Below are positions 16,967 through 25,784 of a stretch of DNA of 64,000 bases, piece by piece; the stretch's first letter is position 1; every line of letters starts with the position of its first letter. This DNA comes from JAVBLW01 sp031553215 (GTDB lineage Bacteria; Bacillota_I; Bacilli_A; Acholeplasmatales; Anaeroplasmataceae). The position numbers were made by a program, and so were the translations under genes. Below the pieces are notes generated by a model. That model worked only from the letters and a program-made list of their open reading frames with translations. It was not told the origin of the DNA and did no database searches. The DNA is taken from NCBI GenBank assembly GCA_031553215.1, contig JAVBLW010000011.1, positions 7,626 to 71,625 on the forward strand. The letters run 5' to 3'.

Positions 16967-18819
16967 TTAAACCAAACTTAGTATTAACAGTGATAGCTAT
17001 AATGGCTATCCTGTTGGTATTTAACTATAAAACATTTTCAGAAACTACAAACAGATTACTAGAAGTATTTAATATTGATAAATTAAGAACATTTTTTGAT
17101 AATTATGTAACAAGCAATTCAGATATTTATCAAAGCACTGTTGATGATGTTGTAAATCAAACAGAAGATATTTTATCAAATCTATCTCAAACAAGACCAT
17201 TACAAGAAATACTTTTAGATATTCTAGAAAACACAATAATATTTTTAATAAATTTTATAAATTATTTCCTTAATATAGGTGTTAATGTACTAATTTTTAT
17301 CTGGATTTTTATAAATGAAAATATAAACGGGACTAATTTAAAAATAAAATATTCAAAATCAGCATTACTTTTTCTCAAAATCAATGAATTAATCAATTTA
17401 ATAACTAGGATAATAAAGAATTTTCTAAAAATGATATTAAATCAAGTATCCATACATAGGAGAAAAATAGCCTTAGTATTCTTATTATTCATAATATCGA
17501 ACGGACTATTTTATAAAATTCTAGTAGAAATATTAATATTCATTGTTGCTTATATTTATCATGCATTTAACTTAGAAACCTATGTAGTGATATCATCACT
17601 AGGGAAAGCTATTGTAATATTTGCCTATCCTAAATTAAAAAGCATTCCATATTTCATCCTAATACCATTACTAATAATTTTAGTTTTTTTAAAAGCTATA
17701 TCAAAAGCTGAAAAGAAACTAAGTCTAAATCATATAAGACTAAAAGTATTTGCAAAAGATACATTAACTCAAACAACCTTTATCAATGGTCCACCAGGAT
17801 CAGGGAAAACCTTACTAAATGTATCTTTATCACTTGCTAGTGAAGAAAACTTCATAGATATACTAGAAGAAAAACTATTAGAATATGAACTTAAGTATCC
17901 ATATTTAAACTTTGCAAAAATACGTGATGATCCAACAAAATATCCAGAACATAAAGAATATGCTTTTTATCTAGAAATGCTTAATAATAGAAAATCATAT
18001 ATTATTTCTAACTATGCAATTTATTCACCATATTTCAAAGAATACTCGAAAATCTTTGACTTTAACTTTATGAGAAAAAATATCATGACTGATACCTATG
18101 CCCTAGAAGAATATATTGTAATCTCACTATCAGAGTTGGATAAAGAGTATAACGCTCATGACAATATGAAAGATGTAGGTATAGACGGTGCAGCAACATT
18201 CTTTTCAACTGTATCACATGATTTAAAAAGACAATTAAAATTAATTGCTGATTATCAGCTTAAAGACCAAGTACCACTTCGCATTAGAGGTAACTCAGAA
18301 TATTTCTTTCAAGTTGATAAAAGACAAAAGAAATATCCTTTTATTCTAGGTCTATATTACCTACCTTTTAGAATTCTATCAAATTTAGTGAGATATTATA
18401 TCAAAAGATATGAAACTAAAAAGCCTTATATTAATAAAAAAACCAAGCGTTCTACAGTAGCCGAATATAAACGTAATGACTACACTTTACTATACGCCTT
18501 TTTAAGGAAACTTGCCTTTACCTTAAATAAAATATCAGACTTTTTCGATCACTATTGGTATTTCAAAATAAAAGGAGAACTATCTGAAAAAGATGGCGCT
18601 AAAGGAACATCACATTCAATCTGCATTAACATCTGTGACTTATCAATCGAAAACATGGCGTTATATGATTCAACATTTCTATCTTACGCTTATGAACAAA
18701 AGAAGAATAAGGCGTTTAAAGATTTAGAAAAATTTACTTCATTAAAACCATCAATTGAAGAACTTACAAAATGTCACTCAAGATTTTATGACAAACTTAA
18801 TGGAATAACTTCTCAATAA
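16951..18819 (+). CDS. Membrane-bound P-loop ATPase, Zot/pI-like assembly protein
   Basis: 622 residues. Several hydrophobic segments lie in the first half (about 7-24, 90-122, 170-205, 215-245). The ATPase domain has Walker A GPPGSGKT at 280-287. Downstream, an ISLSELDKEY stretch occupies the Walker B position, and SHDLKRQLKLIADYQ followed by PLRIRGNSEYFFQV resembles the sensor region of Zot proteins (HRH, then a Gln-ended strand, then an IR-containing turn). Zot/pI proteins drive extrusion of filamentous phages. Here the membrane helices precede the ATPase domain, the reverse of the classical order, and the Walker B acid is not canonical. A DNA-transfer ATPase is the alternative. Confidence 0.6.
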   Translation: MVKKIIKPNLVLTVIAIMAILLVFNYKTFSETTNRLLEVFNIDKLRTFFDNYVTSNSDIYQSTVDDVVNQTEDILSNLSQTRPLQEILLDILENTIIFLINFINYFLNIGVNVLIFIWIFINENINGTNLKIKYSKSALLFLKINELINLITRIIKNFLKMILNQVSIHRRKIALVFLLFIISNGLFYKILVEILIFIVAYIYHAFNLETYVVISSLGKAIVIFAYPKLKSIPYFILIPLLIILVFLKAISKAEKKLSLNHIRLKVFAKDTLTQTTFINGPPGSGKTLLNVSLSLASEENFIDILEEKLLEYELKYPYLNFAKIRDDPTKYPEHKEYAFYLEMLNNRKSYIISNYAIYSPYFKEYSKIFDFNFMRKNIMTDTYALEEYIVISLSELDKEYNAHDNMKDVGIDGAATFFSTVSHDLKRQLKLIADYQLKDQVPLRIRGNSEYFFQVDKRQKKYPFILGLYYLPFRILSNLVRYYIKRYETKKPYINKKTKRSTVAEYKRNDYTLLYAFLRKLAFTLNKISDFFDHYWYFKIKGELSEKDGAKGTSHSICINICDLSIENMALYDSTFLSYAYEQKKNKAFKDLEKFTSLKPSIEELTKCHSRFYDKLNGITSQ

Positions 18820-18870
18820 AACGAACAAAACCAAGCAAATATATAAAAATTAAGCACTTGGAAGTATCAA

Positions 18871-18959
18871 ACATTAACCATGGCTTGGCAAGATTTACGG
18901 CGGGCAAAAGTGGATATTACTAATAGCCACTTGCTGCCGTAAATCCAAGCCATTAATGT
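18871..18959. repeat. Long imperfect hairpin, likely replication origin
   Basis: The arm 18871-18888 (ACATTAA, CC bulge, ATGGCTTGG) pairs with 18945-18959. Directly inside, 18893-18913 (starting ATTTACGGC) pairs with 18927-18944 (ending GCCGTAAAT). The loop is about 13 bases. This large, GC-richer fold lies in a 186-base gene-free gap just before the rolling-circle Rep gene, the usual place for a double-strand origin or a packaging/origin hairpin of a filamentous phage. The nick site cannot be named from the sequence. Confidence 0.7.
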
Positions 18960-19005
18960 GCAACTTACAATTTGCTATCATAAATAAAACAAGGAGGAAC
19001 TAATA

Positions 19006-20133
19006 ATAACAATAAAAACCGGAAAACATGTTGTAGTTGATTACTTTGCAGCTACATTCCCATTCTACACAAGTGATGAAAACTTTGAATTAAAGTTAAT
19101 AGATGATATTACAAAAGAAATCTGTAACTTTCTAAAGCTATCTATAGAAGATGTAACTCAAGAAGAATTTGGAAGAAATAGATTTAAATACGAATATACA
19201 GTAGGTGATAACATCACTTTAAGATTTATGGGACCAAAATTAAAAACAGGACATCAATCCTGTCAAATAGAACTAAAAGGAGAAGGCTGTAGAGAATACG
19301 AGAGACTCTGTCCTGAAAAGAACTGGAGCGAGTTCTTAGATTTCTTTATGTTTGACCTTCGGGCAGTACCAACTAGATTTGACTTATCTATAGATGACTA
19401 TGAAGGAAAGCATGCAACCTTTGATTTAATAAAACAAAAGCTAGAAAATAAAATGTTTATATCGCCTTTCAAATCTAAAGTAGTAACCATTCATGGATCA
19501 AATGAAAATGGATATACATTAGAACTAGGTAAATATGGATTATCAAGAATGTTAGCAATTTATGAAAAGCATAAGGAACAACAATCTAAAAATAAAAAGA
19601 CAGACCAACCATATTGGTTACGCTTTGAAATGAGATACTTTCACCAAGTCGCTCATGAAGTATGCTTATCACTATTAGAATTAAATGATGAAGAACTAAA
19701 AACACAAGCATTCTCATTATTATATAAAATGCTAGATATAAAAGAGGATATTGATCCAACTCAATTTTCAAACTTAAATAAAGTTAAAACAATACAGTGG
19801 TGGAATGACTTTTTAGAATCTGCACCTAAAGCTAAAATCGAAAAGAATACAGGTGTTGAGAAAAACTACGATAACTATAATCTATGGATAGAAAGAAATA
19901 CAAGCCTTTATTTCTTAAAAGAATTTATTTTATCATTTAAGGATGAATATGACTACACAACTAAGATGTTAAAACTTTTACTAAATGCACTTGAAAACAT
20001 AGAAGAAAAGAAGATAAAGAAATTAAATCGATTATTAAAAATATATCACTTTCCAAAACAAACATTAAATGATTTAGTACTACTAAAACAAGAAGTTAAA
20101 GAATCATTAAAAAGAAGAGAATTACCATTTTAA
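19006..20133 (+). CDS. Rolling-circle replication initiator, Rep_trans family, apparent ATA start
   Basis: About 375 residues. The family signature is visible: QIELKGEGCREYE, then TRFDLSIDDYEG, then a GKYGLSRMLAIYEKHKEQ segment with a Tyr near residue 186 as candidate nicking residue. The family includes plasmid RepC-type proteins, CTX-phage RstA and ICE NicK. No ATG, GTG or TTG exists between the in-frame stop at 18985 and the internal ATG at 19228, but AAGGAGG (18991-18997) precedes ATA codons at 19003 and 19006. Starting at 19228 would delete some 74 well-formed N-terminal residues and has no ribosome site. It lies directly after the hairpin. Confidence 0.75.
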   Translation: MTIKTGKHVVVDYFAATFPFYTSDENFELKLIDDITKEICNFLKLSIEDVTQEEFGRNRFKYEYTVGDNITLRFMGPKLKTGHQSCQIELKGEGCREYERLCPEKNWSEFLDFFMFDLRAVPTRFDLSIDDYEGKHATFDLIKQKLENKMFISPFKSKVVTIHGSNENGYTLELGKYGLSRMLAIYEKHKEQQSKNKKTDQPYWLRFEMRYFHQVAHEVCLSLLELNDEELKTQAFSLLYKMLDIKEDIDPTQFSNLNKVKTIQWWNDFLESAPKAKIEKNTGVEKNYDNYNLWIERNTSLYFLKEFILSFKDEYDYTTKMLKLLLNALENIEEKKIKKLNRLLKIYHFPKQTLNDLVLLKQEVKESLKRRELPF

Positions 20134-20369
20134 ATTATCAATTAAATATCGATTATATTACATATCTTTATCAAAACTATATAATCAAAGACCTTCCAGA
20201 CATTGTATGTAAACATATAGATATTCATCCAAATGATTATCCGCTACTAACAACAAATATCAAGATTGAGAAAATACTAGAATATATAGCAATTAATTCA
20301 CTAAAAAATAGAGACTTTTCTCAAATTAAAATAATGGAGTACATCTTAGAATATGTTAGATCTAACTAA
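20121..20369 (+). CDS. Small protein between rep and helicase, apparent ATT start
   Basis: The frame is open from the stop at 20097 to TAA at 20367-20369, with no ATG/GTG/TTG in its first two thirds. Candidate starts are ATT at 20121 or 20127, behind a purine run AAGAAGAGA. That gives about 80 residues, beginning TILNYQLNIDYITYLYQ if 20121 is used. It overlaps the rep stop and the helicase start, so translation is probably coupled. It is an acidic helical protein of unknown function. Confidence 0.4.
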   Translation: MTILNYQLNIDYITYLYQNYIIKDLPDIVCKHIDIHPNDYPLLTTNIKIEKILEYIAINSLKNRDFSQIKIMEYILEYVRSN

Positions 20370-22155
20370 ATTAAATCCTGAACAATTAGAAGCAGTAAAT
20401 AAAACAAATGGATATTATATGATAATGGCCGGTGCAGGAACAGGCAAAACAAGAGTATTAACATATCGAATTGTAAGATTGATAGAACTAGGAGTATCTG
20501 AATATAACATTTGTGCATTCTCATTTACTAATAAAGCAACCAGAGAAATGAAACATAGAATAGAAAAAATTCTAGGACGTGAAACTAACATCACAATCCA
20601 AACCTTTCATTCCTTTGCTTATTCATATCTGTCAATGTTCCCTCACATAATAGGCTTTCAACCAAGATTTGCGATTATTGATGATTATGACAAAGAAAAA
20701 CTATTATTTGAGATAATAAAAGAACACAAATTACCATTACAAGTTTTAGACGTGAAAAAGGCAATATCGCAAATCAAAAATCATAATCATCATTCATTCA
20801 TAATTATCAAAGAAAGATTAGAACTAAATATAATCTATAATCTTTATCAAAAGCGATTAAAAGAATTAAATAAAATGGATTTAGATGATCTATTATTATA
20901 TTTCTATAAATTCTTAAGTTCTAATAATGAAATAGTAGAGGACCTAATTAATAAATCACAATTTGTTTTAGTAGATGAATTTCAAGACACAAATAAAATC
21001 CAATATGAGATAGTAATAAAACTGTCAAGTAAATATAAAAACATATTTTGCGTAGGTGATGAGGATCAAAGTATTTATTCCTTTAGAGGTTCTAATATTA
21101 CAAACATAGAAGATTTCATCAATAATAAAAAAGCTGAAACACTAAAACTTGAACAAAACTATCGCTCATCTAAAAACATTATTAAAATAGCCAACAAATG
21201 CATTTCTAACAATACCACAAGAATTAATAAGACATTATATACAAATCGTTTTAACGACGATTTCAAGGTGGAAAAACACTTCTTTGAAAACACATCATAT
21301 GAAGTATATTATATAATCTCGGAAATAAGAAAATTAATACAACAAGGATATAACTACAAAGATATCGCAATTCTATATCGTAATAATAATTTATCAATAG
21401 ATTATGAAGAAGCACTTTTAAAAGCAAGTATTCCTTATGATTTAACTAGTAATAAAAACTTCTTTAAATTCAAAGAAATCAAAACATTAATATCTTATCT
21501 AAGATTTATAGAAAACCAGAATGATGATCTATCACTACAAGATATCTTAATAGTTGATAGTATGATATTAGCTAGTATAATGCTACAAGCTAAAACTAAA
21601 CAAATAACGTATTATGCTTCATTAATCTTATTATTAAATACTAATCAGTTATTAAAAGATTTTATTAGTCTAATTGATAATTTAAAGTTGAAATATCAAG
21701 AACTAAAACCAAATGAATTTATGAATTACCTTCTAGATAAAATAGATTATATTAATAATATCTCAAAAGAATCAAATGGTAAAAACAAAGTAAATAGAAT
21801 ATATACCTTTGTTGGTGTATTTAAAGAATTTAAATCTAAAGAAGAATTAAATGATTTTTTAAATAAATTAAATATATCATCAAATGATATCAAATTAAAC
21901 AATTCAGTAACCCTTCAAACAATTCATCAAGCCAAAGGATTAGAATACAAAATAGTATTTTTAATAGGTTGTAGTGAAAAATTACTTCCATGGAAAACTA
22001 AATCATTAGCTGACAGGGAAGAAGAAAGAAGAATCTTTTATGTAGATATTACAAGGGCAATGGATCATCTATATTTACTTCATTCTAAACAAAGAAATAT
22101 AAATGGAAACAAAGTAAACTTTATAGTTTCATCATTTATCAAAGAAATAATATAA
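20353..22155 (+). CDS. UvrD/PcrA-like superfamily 1A DNA helicase
   Basis: 600 residues with all core motifs: Walker A AGAGTGKTRVL (about 28-38), FVLVDEFQDT (motif II), GDEDQSIYSFRGS (motif III), LEQNYRSS (motif IV), TIHQAKGLEYKIVFLIGC (motif V) and FYVDITRA (motif VI). It is shorter than the roughly 720 residues of housekeeping PcrA, mainly because the 2B domain and C-terminal tail are reduced. Family members unwind DNA 3'-5', and PcrA is the helicase used by rolling-circle Rep proteins. It lies right after rep and overlaps the small gene by 17 bases, so it very likely serves replication of this element. Confidence 0.88.
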   Translation: MLDLTKLNPEQLEAVNKTNGYYMIMAGAGTGKTRVLTYRIVRLIELGVSEYNICAFSFTNKATREMKHRIEKILGRETNITIQTFHSFAYSYLSMFPHIIGFQPRFAIIDDYDKEKLLFEIIKEHKLPLQVLDVKKAISQIKNHNHHSFIIIKERLELNIIYNLYQKRLKELNKMDLDDLLLYFYKFLSSNNEIVEDLINKSQFVLVDEFQDTNKIQYEIVIKLSSKYKNIFCVGDEDQSIYSFRGSNITNIEDFINNKKAETLKLEQNYRSSKNIIKIANKCISNNTTRINKTLYTNRFNDDFKVEKHFFENTSYEVYYIISEIRKLIQQGYNYKDIAILYRNNNLSIDYEEALLKASIPYDLTSNKNFFKFKEIKTLISYLRFIENQNDDLSLQDILIVDSMILASIMLQAKTKQITYYASLILLLNTNQLLKDFISLIDNLKLKYQELKPNEFMNYLLDKIDYINNISKESNGKNKVNRIYTFVGVFKEFKSKEELNDFLNKLNISSNDIKLNNSVTLQTIHQAKGLEYKIVFLIGCSEKLLPWKTKSLADREEERRIFYVDITRAMDHLYLLHSKQRNINGNKVNFIVSSFIKEII

Positions 22156-22163
22156 AAGAAAAA

Positions 22164-22271
22164 GACCTTAGGTAATACGATAGTATTACTTTAGGTCCAA
22201 CTAAAGGCATAATCAAAGATTATGGGGGAGGGCTTAATACGATTAATTGATTTATCAGTTAATGGTATTAA
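22164..22271. repeat. Cluster of three hairpins after the helicase gene
   Basis: 22164-22197 folds as GACCT...TAATAC, GATA loop, GTATTA...AGGTC. 22210-22224 is ATAATC-AAA-GATTAT, followed by a G-rich tract. 22234-22271 is an imperfect stem with TTAATAC and GTATTAA at its ends. There is no strong T-run. TAGGTCC occurs at 22192 and again near 22280. It could be a second-strand origin, a packaging signal or a transcript end of the element. Confidence 0.45.
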
Positions 22272-22322
22272 AGAGGCACTAGGTCCGGGCAAAAAAGAAA
22301 AAAGAACCGAAGTTCTTTAAAT

Positions 22323-23112
22323 TCAATCATTATTTCTATGCTTTTCAAATTCATTATTAAAAATTTCAAATGCCTCATCAACATTTTTAATGCCAACTAA
22401 ATGATAATTAAGAGATAATCCTTTTTTAACATATATCTTAATAGCACCACGTTTTTTACTAAAAATTGAATGCTTTTTTTAATATTTTAATATTGGAATA
22501 AGGAGCACTATAATACATAGCTCCCATTTCTTTGTTAATTCCTTTAGTAGTTAAATAGTAATGTAAATTAGCATTAGCTTTAGTACCAAAAATAGAAGCA
22601 ATGATAAATGTTATTAGTGAAATAATACCGAAGAATGCCATAAGGAACCAATTTGCCCCACCAGCTAAAATAATTATTAGTGGAACTAAATTCACTATCC
22701 CTATCCCTATAAGAGCGTATTTTATAAAATATATATATATTTGAAATAAGCTAGGCTTATAATCCCAAATTAATTCTCCAATAGACTCTTTATATTCATA
22801 TATATTAAATCTATTTTCAATATCATTTAAATACTCTTCCTCACTACAATCATTAATATCAATAACTTCAATAAATTCCCACAAATCTTTTAAATTCTTA
22901 CCAAAAACTAAAGGTTCATTAAGCATTTCATCTAAAGTATCAAACTTATGTAACTCATCATCACCTAAAACCAACCAATACATCAACTTATAATTAGATA
23001 TTGATACTCCTAATGAACATGGAATATATGATACATTGCTTTCGTGTATATTTAAAGATAATCTTCCAAAACCCTCAGTACTAATTAACTTATAAAATAA
23101 TTCATAATCCAC
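22323..23112 (-). pseudogene. Frameshifted membrane protein with PH-like C-terminus
   Basis: The frame from ATG 23112 runs 217 residues to a stop at 22459. It includes two hydrophobic segments (about 131-151 and 155-180). Right after the stop another frame continues with SKKRGAIKIYVKKG and HLVGIKNVDEAFEIF to TGA at 22323-22325. These look like the last strands and helix of a bacterial PH domain begun in the first frame (YYLTTKGI, then YSNIKILKK). The total length is 3n+1. One A too many in a run of seven A near 22478 would explain it. So this is either a recent frameshift, a phase-variable run or a sequencing error. The gene lies 8 bases after the XRE gene on the same strand. Confidence 0.6.
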
Positions 23113-23120
23113 ATAATCAC

Positions 23121-23492
23121 CTACTCTTTATCAATAATCTTAATAGCAGGAATACTAGATAACTTAGTAATAACTTCCTTCCTATCTGGAACAACTAATA
23201 ATCTTTTTCTACCATCATATTTAATATAATCAAGCTTCTTATAATCAAAAAAATCATTACGATCCAAAGAATACTTAATATCATTATAATAAGCATAAAT
23301 ACCTTCATCCGATAACCCTAAAAAATAATCTGATGAAACATCAAAAATATTACAAAAAATTTCTATCTTTTCATTATCAGGATTACTAACTTGTAATTCT
23401 ATATTATTAATAATACCTCGTGAAAAACCAAATTCTTCAAACGAACGAATTTTTAAATCAAATTCATCACGAAGTTCTCTTAAACGTACCAT
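23121..23492 (-). CDS. XRE-like repressor of the element
   Basis: 123 residues. Residues 1-65 form a short XRE DNA-binding domain (VRLRELRDEFDLKIRSFEEFG, then IINNIELQVSNPDNEKIEIFCNIFDVSSDYFLGLSD), followed by a basic C-terminal domain. It is divergent from a small gene at 23650, and two TTGACC-type operators lie in the gap, one over the transcription start of that gene. This arrangement is like a phage repressor facing its early gene. Confidence 0.7.
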   Translation of the reverse strand: MVRLRELRDEFDLKIRSFEEFGFSRGIINNIELQVSNPDNEKIEIFCNIFDVSSDYFLGLSDEGIYAYYNDIKYSLDRNDFFDYKKLDYIKYDGRKRLLVVPDRKEVITKLSSIPAIKIIDKE

Positions 23493-23561
23493 TTTACATC
23501 ACCAATCATATTTTACAGTAAATAACATAACTTTTCAAATAATATTGTATAATATCTGTTT

Positions 23562-23636
23562 TTGACCTATAAAATTAGTCACGACTATTGACTATCGCTA
23601 GTTATAATGTTATAATTGACCTATAATATTGGTCAA
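23562..23636. promoter_or_regulatory. Promoter with two palindromic operators between repressor and small gene
   Basis: TTGACT (23588-23593), 17 bases, TATAAT (23611-23616) reads to the right. Operator-like palindromes TTGACC...GGTCAA (23616-23636) and TTGACC...AGTCA (23562-23581) flank it. The first covers the expected transcription start. These are probable binding sites of the XRE protein encoded just to the left. Confidence 0.7.
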
Positions 23637-23649
23637 AGGAGAAAAACAC

Positions 23650-23907
23650 ATGGACAGATTAACAGCATATTTTGAAGCAACAAAAATAATAGAACCAAAA
23701 AAAATAATAACACCACCAATTAAACAACAACTAATTGAACTAGGATTCATTGAAACAGTAATTGGTACAAAAGAAATCCATGAAATAACATCCAAAGAAG
23801 TAAAAATAGATTTTCATGGTTACGATATCGCAATAGGATTATCACCAAGAGCCATTAGCTATGCTAGTGGTAGACAATATCGAGCAATGACAATCAAAAT
23901 CAAATAG
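23650..23907 (+). CDS. Small protein controlled by the XRE operator
   Basis: 85 residues from ATG 23650 behind AAAGGAG; an upstream TTG at 23629 lies inside the operator and before the ribosome site, so it was not used. Sequence marks: KKIITPPIKQQLIELGFIETVIGTKEI in the first half and a GYDIAIGLSPRAISYASGRQYRAMTIK end, with no membrane segment. The family is unknown. Its position under a repressor and before the recombinases suggests an early regulatory role such as a recombination directionality factor or anti-repressor, but this is not supported by any motif. Confidence 0.6.
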   Translation: MDRLTAYFEATKIIEPKKIITPPIKQQLIELGFIETVIGTKEIHEITSKEVKIDFHGYDIAIGLSPRAISYASGRQYRAMTIKIK

Positions 23908-23910
23908 AAA

Positions 23911-23951
23911 ACTATATTAGAAAAGGCAAAATATTAGAAGACTAATATAGT
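23911..23951. repeat. 10-bp inverted repeat after the small gene
   Basis: ACTATATTAG (23911-23920) and CTAATATAGT (23942-23951) are perfect complements with a 21-base loop. No T-run follows. It is a possible regulatory or recombination-related structure just before the recombinase genes. Confidence 0.45.
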
Positions 23952-23977
23952 TAATAGTAAAGTAGAAAGAAGGTTAT

Positions 23978-24187
23978 CTGACAAACAAAGAAATAGGACA
24001 AACCCCTACCTCATATAATGAAAATAGGGGAAGTGATACCATTACTTATAATATTAATGGAGTAGAAATTGAAGTAGAAAGAATTTTCGATAAAGAAGGA
24101 CCTAATCTATCTAATACAGTCCTAGATTATATTTATAAGAAAATAATAGGTGATATCAATGCAAATGGAGTTAAACAAGAGGAATAA
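23978..24187 (+). CDS. Small protein before the recombinases, apparent CTG start
   Basis: 69 codons from CTG at 23978 to TAA at 24185-24187. The in-frame stop upstream is at 23963, and the frame has no ATG, GTG or TTG at all. AGAAGG (23968-23973) precedes the CTG by 4 bases. The product (TNKEIGQTPTSYNEN, then a INGVEIEVERIFDKEG stretch and a helical end) resembles the small proteins commonly encoded just before large serine recombinases in Clostridia-type elements. It overlaps the first recombinase by 29 bases. Confidence 0.55.
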   Translation: MTNKEIGQTPTSYNENRGSDTITYNINGVEIEVERIFDKEGPNLSNTVLDYIYKKIIGDINANGVKQEE

Positions 24188-25784
24188 CGTTGCTATATAC
24201 TGTCGTATTTCTCGTGATGACGGAAATGAACGTGAATCTGTATCTATCCAAAATCAAAAAGAAGCATTAACTAAATACGTCTTATCCCAAAACTGGAATA
24301 TCTATGATTACTATGTTGATGACGGATACACAGGTACTAACTTCGATAGACCAGACTTTCAAAGGCTTCTATTAGATATTGGAAAAGGTGTAATAGACAC
24401 CGTCTGTACAAAAGATTTATCACGTCTAGGACGTGACTATATAAAGACAGGTTATTATACCGAAGACTTTTTTCCAAGGAAAAATGTTAGATATATCGCT
24501 ATTAACGATAATGTTGATACATCTGATGATATAGGTACTGACTTCATGCCAATCAAAAATGTAATTAATGAATGGTATGCAAAAGACATCTCAAAAAAAA
24601 TAAAGTTTACGCTCCATAATAAAATTAAAAATGGAGAACTCCAAAACACGGCAACACCAGTCTATGGATATATGATAGCTGAGGACCAAACAAGATTATT
24701 TGATCCAGAAACAGCACCAATAGTCCAAAGGATATTTAACGATTTTATTCAAGGAACACCTCTATATAAAATAGCTTCTAATTTAAAAGAAGAAAAGGTT
24801 TATATGCCAGGCTATTACTTTTACTATAAATATAATACTAATCCTCAAAAATATACATTTATTCCAGAAGAAGAAAAGTATAAATGGGACTATGATAAGC
24901 TTTACGCCATAATCCGTAAAGAAGAATATAAAGGTATTTTAATCAGAGGTAAAACTAAAAAAAGATTTAAACAAAAAACTCAAGTTGTCACTAAAGAAGA
25001 AAGATACATCTTTGAAGATAAAATCCCAGCCCTAATTGAACCAGACATCTGGGAACAAGCCAATAAACTAATTAAGATAACAACAAGAAACAGAGAAAGA
25101 ACCTGTAACATCGCCTATGATGGAATGGTTTATTGTGAATGTGGAAGTATCGCAAGAATTTGTAAAAGAGATAATAAAGATAACAAAGGTGAATATCGAA
25201 TTCACTGTTATAAAGGACATCAAAAAGATGGAACATCTCCATCATTTACAAACAAAGAGTTAGATGAAGTCTTAATCATGGAAGTGACATATCTTAAAAA
25301 TCAAATCACTAAGAACTTAAAGAAATTCCAAGCCTTAGTAGAAAACTATCTACAAACAAAACAAGACCATAATAATAACGATTTGCAACTTCAAAGACTA
25401 TCAAATCTAAATGATAGACAACTTGAACTAGACAAATACATTAAATCTTTATTTGAGTCAAAACAAGACCTACCTAAAGATACTTATGAGTCGATGCTAA
25501 AAGCATACACTGATGAACATAAGCTAAATGAACAACAAATCAATCAAATAAATAAAATTCTAAATAAAAAAGAAGAACCAATTAACTACGAAAAAGCAAT
25601 TAGTATCTTCTTAAAAACAATCCTTAATACCCCAAATGAAAAAATCTTAGATAAGAATATCCTAAGATTACTAATTTCAAAAATTATTATTTCACAATCA
25701 AAAGATGAAAAAAACAAAAAGAAAAAGAAAGTAACAATCCTATATACTAACGTTGATTTTCTAATAGAGGAGTTCCTAAAATGA
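24159..25784 (+). CDS. Large serine recombinase 1
   Basis: 541 residues from ATG 24159 (AGGTGAT 5 bases upstream). The N-terminal resolvase domain has the catalytic serine in YCRISRDD (about residue 17), SIQNQ, GYTGTNFDRP and KDLSRLGRD, with the conserved arginines. A recombinase domain and a zinc-ribbon-like segment follow (CECGSIARICKRD, then HCYKG), and a coiled coil lies near the C-terminus. Such enzymes integrate and excise mobile elements at a short core. It is paired with a second recombinase through an ATGA overlap. Tandem large serine recombinases are seen in some Clostridia-type transposons. Confidence 0.9.
   Translation: MQMELNKRNNVAIYCRISRDDGNERESVSIQNQKEALTKYVLSQNWNIYDYYVDDGYTGTNFDRPDFQRLLLDIGKGVIDTVCTKDLSRLGRDYIKTGYYTEDFFPRKNVRYIAINDNVDTSDDIGTDFMPIKNVINEWYAKDISKKIKFTLHNKIKNGELQNTATPVYGYMIAEDQTRLFDPETAPIVQRIFNDFIQGTPLYKIASNLKEEKVYMPGYYFYYKYNTNPQKYTFIPEEEKYKWDYDKLYAIIRKEEYKGILIRGKTKKRFKQKTQVVTKEERYIFEDKIPALIEPDIWEQANKLIKITTRNRERTCNIAYDGMVYCECGSIARICKRDNKDNKGEYRIHCYKGHQKDGTSPSFTNKELDEVLIMEVTYLKNQITKNLKKFQALVENYLQTKQDHNNNDLQLQRLSNLNDRQLELDKYIKSLFESKQDLPKDTYESMLKAYTDEHKLNEQQINQINKILNKKEEPINYEKAISIFLKTILNTPNEKILDKNILRLLISKIIISQSKDEKNKKKKKVTILYTNVDFLIEEFLK

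Noticed and set aside
19228..20133. Rep starting at the internal ATG 19228
   Set aside because: It has no ribosome site and would remove a well-formed N-terminal region that is in frame with GGAGG upstream.
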